64,000 nucleotides of DNA from Lithodes maja (lineage: Eukaryota > Arthropoda > Malacostraca > Decapoda > Lithodidae): NCBI GenBank assembly GCA_037953745.1, contig JBAKBP010003163.1, forward strand, positions 1 to 64,000, given 5' to 3'. Numbering within the stretch: the first letter of the stretch is position 1; every line of letters starts with the position of its first letter. Positions 26,290 to 40,200 of this stretch are shown here, piece after piece. The notes under the pieces are model-generated. The model saw nothing but the letters and a program-made list of their open reading frames with translations, was not told the DNA's origin and did not search any database. Both the position numbers and the translations under genes were made by a program.

Positions 26290-28231
26290 ATGATAAATCC
26301 TCCTTGAATTGAAGAATGCTTGCAGATAAAAGATGTATTTACTTAAATCATTTGGCTACTGGAATTTAAAATGGATTATTGACCAAATATGGCATGGAAC
26401 GAAAAAATAACGTTATTAACCGGTTACAGGGATTTTAAAATAGCGTTTTTGCTCCGGAACAGTAAATATGATAACGTTTTCGTTTCTGTTTTTGTTCCGA
26501 GCATAATTTCGTTCGTTTCGGTTTTCGTTTTCGTTCTCTTAAATCGTTTCAAAGCCCTGGTTTTACCTCCATTACCATACCTCCATTCCTGCTTATCGTT
26601 CCTCCTAGATATTTAAAACACTCTACAGTACTTGTTCCAATATTTCCCCATCCAGCCTCATATCAAGATTCAATTACGATCACTTCTATTACACACCATC
26701 ACTTTACTTTTATCGACGTTCACCCTCAGATTCCTCTTCCCACAAACCACACCAAACTCTTTGACTACCCGCTGCAGTTTCTCCTCAGAATATGCCACCA
26801 ACGCTGTGTCATCAGCGAACAGCAACTGATTCAACTCCCAATCTCTACCATTCTTTCCCACTAAACTCAATCCTCTACCCATACTATAGTTCTCATTTTC
26901 ACCTCCCTCACCACACCATCCATATATACATTAAACAGCCATGGTGACACTACACAACCCTATCACAAACCTACATTTACCTCAAACCATTCACTTAACT
27001 CATTATTTCCTACTCTAACACACACGCTCTGCTCACTTCATAAAAACTCTTAACTGCTCTTAACAAATTTCCTCCAATTTCATAAATCCTTAAAACCTTC
27101 CACATTGCTTCTCGATCCACACGATCATACGCTTTTTCCAAATCTACAGTATAAAAACCCAAAATATCTCCTTATCCTTTTCTAAATACATCTCGCATAC
27201 CTGTCTTACTGCAAAAATCTTATCCACACACCCACTTCCCCTCCTAAAACCGCGCTGCTCTTCTCCTATTACAACTTCCGTACCCTTTATTATCCTTTCT
27301 ATTAACACCCTGCCATACAGCTTTCCAACCACTGATAATAAACTAATACCTCTAGGCCTATAACTTGAACACTCCTGCCGGTCTCCCTTCCCTTTGTACA
27401 ACGGCACAATACATGCACTCCTCCAGTCTATTGGTAGCCTACCATTAACACAACAAAGCACACATTGATTAGTCTCACCAGCCAATCTATTATTATATCT
27501 CCACCCTTCTTAATACAATCCACAGCAATACCATCCATACCTGCTGCTTTCCCCGCTCTCATTTGTCTCATTGCCTCTTTCAACTAATTTTTCTCAATCC
27601 TTTCATTCATTACCAGCCACCTGTGTGGCCTGGGTAACCTATCTCCATCAATCACTGCTTCCCTTCCATCTCTTACATTTAGCAAAGATTCGAAATACTC
27701 AGCGTATCTTTTCCTCGCTTGAACTCCTTCCACTAGTAATTCACCATTTGCATCTTTCACCGACTCTTCCCTCTTTTGTCCTCCTTTTCTTACTCTATTT
27801 ACCTCCTTCCAGAACATCTTTCATTCCTCCAAATTCTCACTCAATCTTTGACCCTATCTTTCGTTTGCATCTTTCTTTGCTTATCTAATTTTCCGTTTTG
27901 CCTCCCTCCTTTTCTCCTTGTACCTCTCCCATACTTCAACACTACCATCCTGTAAAACCCTCTCAAATCAATCTGTACATGCATGATATAAATACACCAA
28001 ATTCACCCCAAATAACCATAGCCTCCTACGCAGACGACATAACACTCACAAGCACGCACCAAAACCCAGACACAGCAACAAGACTCCTTCAAGACTATCT
28101 TGACACATTACAAGAATGGTGCACTACAAACAGACTCAATTTAGCCCCAGCTAAATCCACTGCAACCCTCCTCACAAGCTGGACAGGAGAGCACGATTAC
28201 GTCCCGGGACTCAACATAAACAACACACCCC

Positions 28232-28266
<35 letters not shown>

Positions 28267-31200
28267 CCTAGGAGTAACATACGACACCCAAATGACATTC
28301 AAACAGCACATCACAAACACAAAAAAGAAACTGACACCCAGACTTAACGCCCTCAGATCACTTGCCCACACGAAATTTGGACACAACAAAGAAACCACCA
28401 CCACAGTCTACAAACAATACATAAGATCAGTTATGGAATACGCAAGCCCGGCCTGGGCTTCTAACCTAGCTGAAACACATCATAAGACCTTACAGACTAT
28501 TCAAAATAAAGCCCTAAAAATCATCACAGGATGCACAGCTACTACACCCACAGATCACCTACACCAAGAAACCAAAGTTCTCAAAGTCAAAGATCATCTA
28601 GACATGAGAGGCACTCAATTCCTGGCAGCAGCCTCCACGAATCAACACCACCCACTACACTACATGGCTACACACCCACAGACACCAAGAAATATCAAAA
28701 CAACACCCAGCACACGGTATCACACACAAATACTGTCTTCTCTCCCTCCCTGCCCACCCCAAACCAACTTCCGGAAGCACATCCATACTCATATCACTCG
28801 CCGTTCCATCCCCTCATTCATAGACAACACGCAGCTGTAAGCACGACCTCCCGAAATCCATCCTTCTGAATCCTCCCTTCCTCGCGAGGACAGAGTCCAC
28901 CTGGCCAGGCTGAGATGCGGACACCATCCAGCTCTTCTGAGCTATCAGAAGAGACTGGATGACTCCGTCGTCGACACCTGCCCGGGTTGTAACACAGCAC
29001 CCCATACCATTAAACAGATCATAGAAGACTGCATTTCACACAACCACTTACGCCAACAATACAATTTACACTCTTTGAGAGCTCTGTGGGAAAGCCCGAC
29101 CGTGGCCATGGCCTTCCTTAAGGACTCGGGGCTGTTCGGCCAGGCAGGTTAGGGAACAACAACAACCCTCTCAAAACATTGTCTCTTCTCCTTAACTGCC
29201 TTTCTCACCATATCATTCCACTACTCACTCCCTTCCTGATACCTCTGCCTCCTACTTTCCTGTTACCGCATACTTCCTCTGCACTTCCTTTCACTCCTTC
29301 CTTAAACTGTTGCCATTCAACCTCTACTTCTCTCACTTCCATCTCTCTCACTTACATCCACTTTTCACGATTATTTGATTTAATATCGGATTCCAAGTAC
29401 TGTATGTAAGCTACAAGATTTATAAACAAGGCATTTGCACACCAAATAGCCCAGGTAGGGTCATGGGAGATAATGCAACCAGTAATATTGTATCTTCTCA
29501 ACATCTCCTAAACTGTTTGATCATCACTACTATCCATTGCTGATTGCATCATACTGAAGGTTTTTTATTTTATTTTCTATATAATTAGTTTAACCAGACC
29601 ACTGAGTTCCACAAAAGAACTCTCATAGGGCTGGTCCGAAGGATTAGATCAAGAAGGATAACTAATCAATTCAAGATAGATGGGGAAGGGCCGGAGGTGA
29701 ACAAATCTAGGAAGGTGAAGATGCGCGGACATTTCTCGCCATTTCCCAAGTTCAGCCAGACCACATGAGCTCTTATAGGGCAGGGCCGAAGGATGAGGCA
29801 AGAACTGCTACACTGCAGCACCAACTAAAGAGTGATACCGGAGAGATAGGACAGGTGACAGATATCAGTTTATGGTCGGAGGAGCCCAAATGAGAGAAAA
29901 GATTTATAGTATAAGCAGAAGGGTTAGAGGTTAGAAATAAGTCAAGAATGTTGGGCCGATCTCCGAAGCGATCTGGGATATGGGTGGGTTTCTGAACTAG
30001 CTGCTCTAGGTCATTTAGGATAGAAAAAATGTAGGCTTGTTCACCAGGTTGGTCAGTGGAAACAGAGGAGAGCCATTGGTGGTGGTGAACGTTGAAATCT
30101 CCTAGGATGGAGATTTCTGCGAAAGGAGAGATTAATAGAATGTGTTCCACATTAGAAGCTAAATAGTCAAATAATTTTGGATAGTCAGTAGAATTAGGGG
30201 AGATAAACAGCGCAGAAATATATAGTTTGAGAGTGACAAGAAAGCCAGAGAGTTGAGAATTCACAAGAGTCTAAGTTGGGAACACGAGAGAAAGCGAGAT
30301 TGTTGCGCACATATACGCAACATCCACATTTGGCTTGAAACTGAGGATAGAGATAGTAGGAGGATACAGAGAAGAGTTTGCTGTCAGTAGTCCCAGACAC
30401 ATGAGTTTCGATGAGAAAGAGAAGATCAGGGTTGTTAGAGGAAAGGACACGAATGTTGCAGAAATTTATAGTAAGAGTAGAAGTTAGTGGTCCAAGGCAA
30501 TTAGGGGAGTCGTTTCCAGGGGTTAAACCGATTAAACCGATGTGACGCTTTGGCTTCCAATCTTGGTAGATTGGGAGGTCAATCCACGGAAGAGACGCCG
30601 TCACTTGAGATCTAGAAAATATATAAGTAAAAGGAACAGTCAGAGTAAGCTATGGGTATGGCAGAGATCGCTCAGTTCTCACTCTGGTAGACCAGCCCAT
30701 CACCAGTGTAAGGTGTTTGTAATATAATGTACTGATAGGAGGAGAAGGTGTTTTGGAGGGCAGGCTGGGGTTGCCCTCAATTTTGATGAGGCACAGAAAG
30801 GATCATCTAGAGAGGCCAGGTGGTGAAACAGGAGTTCTAGCCCTCCTTATCAGCCACCTAGCACTCCCCGGGAGTACCACCCTGTTCGGCTGGTGCCTAC
30901 AGCCTCCTGGAGATACTATGATAAAAGTGCGAGGAGACTTACTGAATGTGACTTAATGTTCCAAGCAATGTTCTTGTAGTTGAAGTAGTTCTCATACTTG
31001 GCACAGAGCTCTGGGCTGGGCCCTGATTTAGTCCCCACCTTCCCCTGGTCCCGCTTTGGTTGTTTACGAACTTTGTTTGTGCACTCCAATACTGGCTTAC
31101 AGAATTTCATGCTGAAAGAGTAATGGCATGATCAACAAACAAAAATTTGTAAAGCCATATGTGGAATGGAATGAGATTGGGAATAAAACAATGGATCAAA

Positions 31201-34200
31201 TAGAGACAGACATTAGTGTAATTGAATAACTGTAATAATAAAATATTTAACAATAAAACACTCTCAATTGAGAAATTGACCTAATCAGGATGGGAGACCC
31301 TGTAGAAGAGTGAAACATCTCAGTCTTTTAGACTTTTCGAAAAACTGGGGTTATACTCTCAATTGGATATCAGGTGTCCAGACATTTACCTCTATCTTTC
31401 AAGCTTTTACTCTGGTCTTTCATGTTTTATCTGAGAGTGGGCTGGATACATAATCTGGAATCCTTGGGTTTCCAAATTCCCAAGGTCCTTAACCCGAAAA
31501 CGGCGAGGGGGGGGTATTGAACTAGCTCCCCATGGGCGAGCATATTGGCTCCATTCAGGCCTATAATCGTCATTTTACGATAAATATCGTTATTACTTAT
31601 TCATATGAGCCTATTATACCTTCACTATGAAGATAGTAACCTGTAACAACAATAAAACAAGTGAAAATATCATTTTTCTGGTCAAAATTGCGAATATAGA
31701 TGGACCAGCCCATTCATGAATTATGGAGAAAATTGAGGCAACCCCTCCCTCCACGAGGCCTCAAGCCACACTGAGCCTACTCATACACACACTCGGTTAT
31801 GTAACACATCCGCTAGGCATGTAAGCATATCCTCCACACAGTTTGCTAATGTTAGCACAAAAATATACCAACAAATTAGGGAATAACAGGGAAAATAGGT
31901 GATAATTGAAGGGGGAGGGGAAGGGAGGAAGGAGGGGATGTGGAGGAGTGATATGAGGTATAGGGAAAACAAAATAAAAAACTTGTTTAGTGCTACTGGG
32001 GCTGTTAAATTTTTTTTTAGGCCTCCCTCTTAAGAGCTTTTCCGCCGTCGCCCAGTAAAACCTCTTATGAGCTTTTCTGCCGTTTATGGGTTAATTTATC
32101 TAAAACCAAACAAGCAAGATAAATATCAAATTGGTGCCATACAAAATCAGAATAATGGCAATGTGATTGTTGATTAAATTGAATTAAAGTCACAATAGTA
32201 CTATAGACACTTAGTCCAGTTAAACAGTTTTAGTGACAATTGTTACCCTTTTCAGAGGAAAGACAAGAGAGGATCTCATTGGTATTTTTACTGAAAGTGA
32301 CAGTTGTCACTAAACATATGCATACATAACGCTAATTAACCCTTTTGTATACGGGAAGACGCACCTGCGTCTTCCTGTGATACTTAAAAGCCTTTGTGAC
32401 CAACAGGAGAGTTTAGAAACCTTTAGTTTAGTTTTTTTTCAACCCCTGCAGTTGTCTTTGTTGTTGTTGTTGTTATTGAAGATGTATTTATTTTTTACTA
32501 ACCCTCTGGGCCTAAGCTCTCACAGGGATAGTGTTCAGCGGGGAGTTGTCTTTGGCAGAAATTTTTTTTTGGAGAGCTAATTAAGTAATTATGAGATAAG
32601 GAGAATATTATACATAAATACTAAGCGGCATCTAGGAGCCTGAAAGGGTTAAAGTATATAATATGCATGGAACACATGTTAGCAAGGTATTCCCTCAATA
32701 TCCACTAGTATATTTGATCCGTACATTTTGTATAAGGCTTAGATACATGCATAACTGACAAACATTCATGCACATTTTGAGCCCTGGTCACCCAAATGTG
32801 ATTGTTGAGAAAAAAAAGGGACCGTATTCCCCTAACTGCAACACAGCAGTTATGTGGGAGTACCTGACTTTAGCATCTCATTGTCACCTCCAGGGACCAC
32901 AGGAGATAGGTGGGAGAATTACACAGTTTCCAACTATCTACCTATCTTTCTATTGCCAGACGCCTTACTCCCCTTTATGAGAGTGGCTATACACAAAAAG
33001 ACCCCAAGCTGACCTATCCCCTGTAAGGACAACCTACGCCAGGTTTTGTAAGGACTTATAATGTAAAACTTGCAAAATAAACAAACTAAAACTGGGACGA
33101 TACAAGATAAATGCAAAAGAATTGATCAAAATCGCTATGTGGAAACAACGCTTAATAAAATAAAACTTTGAAATAAAGGAACACAATCCACCACATAGGG
33201 TGTACACAACTACATGAGCAAGTCAATTTGTTTCCCAAGTAAACTGATCGCACACATAACAATGCACCTCGTCATGTTCAAGGAATTAGTCAATTTGGGA
33301 AGTCCGGGACGTTCTGGTAAATTTGACTAAATTCTGTATGAATAAAGAAACTACAATTTATATCAAATTTTATATTAAGTTAATTTGCAATTTGACAAGA
33401 TATCAACAAAAGTACAAAAAACATAATCACTCACTAACGATAGTGCTATCGGGTAGGTACCTGTAAGCATAGCATGCTTCAAGTGACCCCTAACAGTTTC
33501 CAACTATCTACCTATCTTTCTATTGTCCTACTATTACTACCCTACTAATAACCTACATTTATTGTACAAATAAACTAAGGAAATCGCAAAAGCAAGCAAT
33601 TGATCCTATCGACAATGAATAGATACAGTATAATAAATAACAATATGAAGAAGGCACAGTAGATTTAACCCTCCAGCCCCGGTTATGTATTATATATATA
33701 TTCCTCGAAACCCGGGTGTTTTGGCCGAAAAACGTCTAGGCTAGGCTACCGTATATTCGTTAATCAGACTGCTTCCCGCATTCCCGCGCATCCCCAAGCG
33801 TAGCTGTGTTATTTACCTGTAAAATGGCATTAAGTAGAGCTCTCTAAGTCAACTGGGTGAGCTGTGATGATGATTTCATTGGAGATAACTTTATGGCCAA
33901 ACCAGCCACTTTACACCACTTTTCGATACTGAACAACAACATACAGGCACACAAGAACAAGCGACGCTCTCCTTCTTGTGGCCGGAGATGCGGAGCGTCG
34001 GTCCAGCCGGCTGTTGTTTACATGCGTCGGACCGACGCCTCGCACAGCAAGCTCACAGGCTGTGACGTCGTGGGTGCATATGAGGCCTTCCGGGTACCTG
34101 TTACATGCTTTTTTATGGGCGTACATGAGGGCATCCGGGAAGGAAGGGTTAAACAAAAGAGTACTCTTTTAACAAGAACAATTAATTATAAAGAATAATA

Positions 34201-37200
34201 ATAATAACAATAGAAAAAAATATATATTAATACATACAGACAAAAAGTAAGCAGAGGTTATAATAGAAACTTCAAGTTAATAATGCTTGATTAAAATTAT
34301 TGATATCAAATTTTAAAATACAGTCACAATAATTGACCTTAAAAAGATTAAATTTATGCAACAATTTACTTGCAACAAAACCTCTGTCCACTAAGAGTCT
34401 GTATAGTAACTCTAGATTGACCACTTAATTTAGGGTTCGTCCAATTACAAGGCCTTCTATGTATCTTTTCAGCACTATTTTTCTATACTGTAGTGGTGTG
34501 AAGCTAGTCTATCCACTAACCTGCTTCAGAGAACTGCTGCCAATTCTGACCATGAAAAGAATGCCTCTCCCCCTGAAGGGAAAGGTGTATGCCTCATGTG
34601 TTAGAAGAAACATGGGCCGTTAAAGTAGAGGATGTCAACAGAATGGAAAGTAATGAGATGAGAATGGTGAAATGGATGTGTGGGGCCAAACTCATTCATC
34701 ATCATCAAATCTGACGCCTCGCTTCCAGAGGAAGCACCCCAAAAGAGATGGCCATGGCAGAAACTGCCTCCAGGCTCCCAGACATGCCCCGACTGACCCA
34801 CTCCACAGTGCCATTTCCACTAAGTGGATTATAACCATGAACACTGAATGAGCAGACCCAGAGCAGTCCCTCACCCGGATGGCAGTTCCACCACTGTTTT
34901 GCTATTTTATTTACCCCAGTGGGGCCCTGGCTGGAAGCATACCAAGCACAGGAATTTTCTGGAAATAGGAACCAGTGGTCCACTGCTCCAGAGGCTGATT
35001 GCACCACCAAAGTTAGAATAACTAATGATGAGCTGAGGAGACGCTTAGGTATAAAGAGTATTAGCAAGGAGATGCGTACAAGTAGACTGGGATGGTATGG
35101 GCATGTGGAGAGAATGGATGAACAAAATGGGTGAAAAGATGCAGGTCTGTGATTGTGGAGGGAGCTGCACCAAGGGGTGGACCGAGGACGACCTGGGATC
35201 GGACTACACGTGCCGATCTCGAATCCAAAAAACTTGACAAGTGAAGCAGCCCTTAACAGGGTTGCCTGGAATGCCGCTATTAGGACAAGAGACTAAAACT
35301 GCACGTATGTGTGGAGCACTCAGTCTTAAAATGTTATGTATGTACTCATTCCTATTCATCACCACCTCTCTTGCCTGTTCTTCAGTCATCTCTCTATCTT
35401 CCAATGCTTTTTTCACACTATCTCCTCCCTGGTCTTCCTCTCAAACTACTTTCCCCTTGTTTTTTACTCTATTGTTCTCTTTGTAAGCCTTTCATCTCCC
35501 ATTTGTTCAACATGTCCATACCAGCAAAGCACCCTTCTTTCCACTCTGGCTGATAAGAGTTCCTGTTGTCCCACTCTCCTACGTACCTCTTCTTTCCTCA
35601 ATCTGTCTCTATGTGTCACTCCACACATACTTAACCCACTGAGCCCCAGCTAGTTATAAATAAATGTACCACCAGGGACCAGCAGGTTTTGAATTTTTTT
35701 TTTCCCAGAAAAAATAGCGAATGGGTTAGAAATGAAGGACCGCCCCCCCAAAAAAACGATCAAAAAGGTGTCCTATGGAGCCCCCGAAAGTCGATTTTAC
35801 AAGAGTAAAAAATTGAAGGCAAAAACACCCAAAAACCATGTTTTTGCACGCTCACGCGCACGCGGTTGGACTTTGAGAGTTTTCAACCATCGGCATGGTT
35901 GTGTGGGATACTTACACAGTTCCCATACAAATCTGAGCCCTCTAGGTGCCATAGGACCGGAGTAATTAAACCCCGACGACACTTGTGCGTCGTGGGGTTT
36001 AGCGTTACATACATTACCGACGACACGTTGTCGTCGCTGGTACTCAGAGGGTTAAGCAGCTGATCTCTATCACATCCAACCTTCTTTTCTCTTGTACATT
36101 CAGACCCCATATCTAAGCCCTATACATCACTGTTGGTACAACTATCCCTTGATGCATTGCACATTTAGCTTTTGTTCCAAGCTTTCTCACCTTCCACATA
36201 CTGTACTGTACTTCCCATTGCTACGTAAACTTTCCTTCCCTCACACACTCTCTGTCTTACCTCCACACCTGCGTCCCTGTTTATCTCTATTGCTACATAT
36301 TTAAAAGACTACTTGTTCCAGCATTTCCTCATCCAGTTGTACATTTATATTTACCCTACGAGCATCTCTATTACACACCATCACTTTACTTTTATTGTAT
36401 TGACATTCACCCTCAGCTTCCTCCACCCACTCACCACAACAAACTCTTTTACGACTCGCTGCAGTTCTTATCAGAATCCGCCACCAGTGCTGTGTCATCA
36501 GCAAACAGCAACTGGTTCAACTCCCAATCACAACCATTCTTTCCTACTAAACCCAATTCTCTGTCCATAGATGATCTCATTTTTACCTCCGTCACCACAC
36601 TATCCATATATATATTAAACAACCACGGTGACATTACACAACCCTGTCTTAGAGGCGGGTGATCAACCCCAAAAGGGGTTAAAATAAGGGAGCTATCCCC
36701 CCGCCAAAGGCGGCTTTCTAGGGCCTTTCCTAGCTGATGCTAAGAGGATTGGGTTCTAGTCATGTGGTGATGGGCTGGTCTATCAGAGTGAGAGTTGAAC
36801 ATTCTCTGCCATACCCATAGCTTACTCTGACTTTTCCTTTCGCTTATATATTTTCTAGATCTCAAGTGGCGGCGTCTCTTCCGTGGATTGACCTCTCTAC
36901 AGCCAACCTAGAAGGTTGGCAGACTGGGAGCCAAAGCGTCACATTATTCCCTTGCCCAACTTTCCCTTCATAATTGTTAGGGGAACGGGGCCTTGGGTGG
37001 GACTTTGGTGTCCAGGGCATTTCCACACCATCCTCAGCCCCTCGCCTGGAAGCGGCTTCGACCACCTGGGCTTTCTTAGTGGTAAAGCTGGGAGGGTTCT
37101 GTGGGGGTTTGGTCATGGCCTTGGTCTTGCTTGGGGCCTTGGGGCTGTTCGGTCAGACAGCCTGGGGAACAACAAAAACAACAACAACCCTGTCACAGAC

Positions 37201-40200
37201 CTACATTTACCTCAAACCATTCATTCAACTCATTGATTAATGCTATCATAAAGGAGGAAAAAGTTCCCTATGCTTGGCAGGAAAGTGTTATAGTAAATAT
37301 ATATAAAGGCAAGGGTGACTCCTTAGACAGGGGAAATTATCGGGGTTTGAAAATGCTCGATCAAGTCATGAAAGTCAGCAAAAGGGTCTTTGAATGCATG
37401 ATCAGGGAAAGTGTTGCTATCAGCGACATGCAGTTTGGATTTATGCCGGGACGTGGAACAACTGATGCTATCTTCACTCTTAGGCAAATGCAAGAGAGGT
37501 ACCTAGAGAAAAACAGGGAGTTATACCTAGTTTTTGTAGATCTGGAGAAGGCCTTCGACCGGGTGCCCAGGGAGGTAGTGCAGTGGACTATGAGAAAACT
37601 TGGAGTAGAAGAGTGGTTGGTGCGTGTGATAATGAGAATGTATGAAGGGTCACGGGCAGCAGTTAAGAGTAAACGGGGGCCTGAGTGAAGAGTTCTCAGT
37701 GAAAGTTGGAGTTCACCAAGGCTCAGTTCTGAGCCCATTACTGTTTGTTTTAGTCTTGGAGGCTCTGTCAAGGGAATTTAGGACAGGACTCCCATGGGAG
37801 ATGTTATATGCAGATGATATAGTTCTTATCGCAGATAGTGCGCAGGAAGCAGAGGCGAAGTTCAAAAGATGGAGGGAAGGTATGGCAAATATGGGTCTAA
37901 GAGTTAACATAGATAAAACAAAGGTCATGATTAGTGGGTAAATGGAAAACCAAAGTTTCTTAAGAATTATGATGAAGCTTGGTATGATACAGATGGTTTT
38001 TAACACTGTACACTTCCTTATCCTTTACAGGACATTTGCAATAAACGGCTAAACCTGAGTGTCCAAACTCTTGACATCTACCGGTACCAGTGGCACGGGG
38101 TGGGATCAAACTGCCGACCCTCCGATCAGCAGTCAGATGCACTACCAACCATGCCACTGCCCACGGAATCGTGTCCAAGATGTAAATAGACTCCACAAAC
38201 TCCTCTGTACCTTTCTTCATTTTCCTATGGCAATAAGGTGAATCTACAGTTTTGTGGTTATCTGGGGGTCTGAAAATTATTAACGAAACATGGTGAGGGC
38301 AAAAGACATGATAAAGAGCCAGGAATAACCTTCATCGACCATAAAAAGATCCACACTATAGCTGTGTGGTTGAGTATCCCCCCCCAGATGCCACTGAATC
38401 TAATAAAAAAAAAGGCAAGAATTGTGTTCGTCTATTGAAATCTCCTATGGTATAGAGGTTAAAAGAAAGCTACAAATGCAAAGTGACTCACAGCTTGCGA
38501 ACATTGTCTAGGACTTCGGGATCCTTGCTGATGACGTCTGCAACGATGTGTTGTAGGCCCTGTTCCGCCTCTTCTATGGTGCGCAGACCTTCTTTGTTGG
38601 GGTCCAACAGTGAGTACAGCTCCTCACGATTCATCTGAAACATTAAAAAAACATAACCTTATATCCTGGTACTGTATTAAAATAATCATACAGAAGCATA
38701 GTATTTAAATATAATAAAACTTTCAAAACAAACAAACCGAAACCAGAAACTGTTCTCTTCATAATAGCTATTGACTGCTCTTAACAAATTTCCTCAATTT
38801 CATAAATCCTTAGCACCTTCCACATTGCTTCTCTATCCACATAATCATACGCTTTTTCTAAATCCCGGTTGGACTCGATAGCTCCATATCGAGTTTGCCC
38901 GGCGTCGCACGGGTGGCCTACATAGTTCCATTGCATTATTTCATGGCTTAAAACCGCATTAGAGAAGGCTATGTTGTCTTAGCGGATGGTCCATATAACC
39001 AACAAGAGCAGTGGTGATCGGCTGGTCTATCAGAGTGAGAGCTGAGCGATCTTTGCCATACCCATAGCTTACTCTGGCTGTTCCTTTTACATATATATTT
39101 TCTAGATCTCAAGTGACGGTGTCTCTTCCGTGGATTGACCTCCCTACTGCCAACCTAGAGGTTTTCAGATTGGGAGCCAAAGTGCCACATTTTTCCTTTG
39201 CTCATCAACTTTCCCTTCATAATTGCTGAGGGGCACAGGGCCTTGGGTGGGGCTTTGGTTTCCCAGGCGTTTCTGCACCCTCCTCAGCTCCCCGCATTGG
39301 AGTGGCTTCGGTCACCTGGGCTTTATCAGTGGTAAGCAGGGGGGGTTTTGTGAGGGCGCTCGATTATGGCCTTGGCCTTGCTCAGAACCTTGGGGCTGCT
39401 CGGCCAGACAGCCTGGGGTACAGCAACAACAAAAACAACCAACAAGAACAAAAATACATAGCCAGTCAGTCAGCTGACTCTTGCTTGTTTGCGAGCCTAA
39501 CGAAAGCTTGTACTGTATTGATTTTCCTTAGTCCCAAACGATGCATAAAAGCAGTCGACAGTGACTTAGGAATGGCTACAATATTGAAATTAATCAGTAA
39601 TCAATAATTCTATACAGGTATATCTATATGCTCAGGCCCAATCCCCACTTTTCCTATTTTTTTTTTTTTATTTTCCTCTATTTTATGTTATTTTATTTTA
39701 TTTATTTATTTATTTTTCTTGGGGGGAAACATTGGAACAAGTAGAGTGTTTTAAATATCTAGGAGGATCAATAAGCAGGAGTGGAGGTATGGAAATGGAG
39801 GTAAAACAGAGAGTGTGTGAAGGAAGGAAGGTTTTCGGAGCAATGGGAAGTATGTGGAAGACGAGAAATCTCGGAATGAAAGTAACAAGTGCAATGTATC
39901 AAGGAATTGTTGTGCCAACAGTGATGTATGGGGCTGAGACATGGGCTCTGAAGAAAAAGGAGAGAAGAAAGCTGGATGTGATGGAGATGAGCTGCTTGAG
40001 GAGTATGTGTGGAGTTACCCGTAGAGACGGATTGAGGAATGAAGAGATACGTAGGAGAGTGGGGCAGCAGGAACATTTGTCAGCCAGAGTGGACAGAAGG
40101 GTGCTGAGCTGGTATGGTCATGTTGAACGAATGGGAGATGAAAGGCTTACAAAGAGAATATATGAGTCAGATACAAGGGGAGATAGAAGGGCAGGAAGAC

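Larger units (their letters stand above)
24830..29400 (-). pseudogene. RTE-2 LINE, long decayed copy with nested hAT and LINE-B
   Basis: Reading the minus strand from 29400: LINE-B interrupts at 29175/27968. Then come KDANGELLVEGVQARKRYAE at ~27740, DWRSACIVPLYKGKGDRQEC and GISLLSVVGKLYGRVLIERI at ~27400, EEQRGFRRGSGCVDKIFAVR at ~27240, LNQLLFADDTALVA at ~26820 and RNLRVNVDKSKVMVCNR. A hAT element interrupts at 26560/25346. Finally MMYGAETWALKAKERRKLDV, LRSMCGVTRRDRLKNEEIRR and SLYGHVERMGEYVSQIQG, to about 24830. FADD is the RT catalytic motif. The frame is broken many times. RTE-like by its tail. Confidence 0.85.
35330..37235 (-). pseudogene. RTE-2 LINE copy, interrupted by a MITE and a composite element
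   Basis: Minus strand: MSPWLFNIYMDSVVTEVKMR, LVGKNGCDWELNQLLFADDT ALVAD (~36550) and QYNKSKVMVCNRDARRVNIN. The tail follows at 36260-36056 and, beyond the TTAA MITE, at 35632-35330. To the right it continues past the composite insertion as ACAGACCTACATTTACCTCA (37200-37235), then abuts plus-strand RTE-3. Highly decayed. Confidence 0.75.

Noticed and set aside
36720..36770. tRNA-like A and B boxes (TAGCTGATGCTAAGAGG, GGTTCTAGTC) in front of the composite element
   Set aside because: Spacing is too short for a Pol III promoter and the segment is absent from the other two copies.
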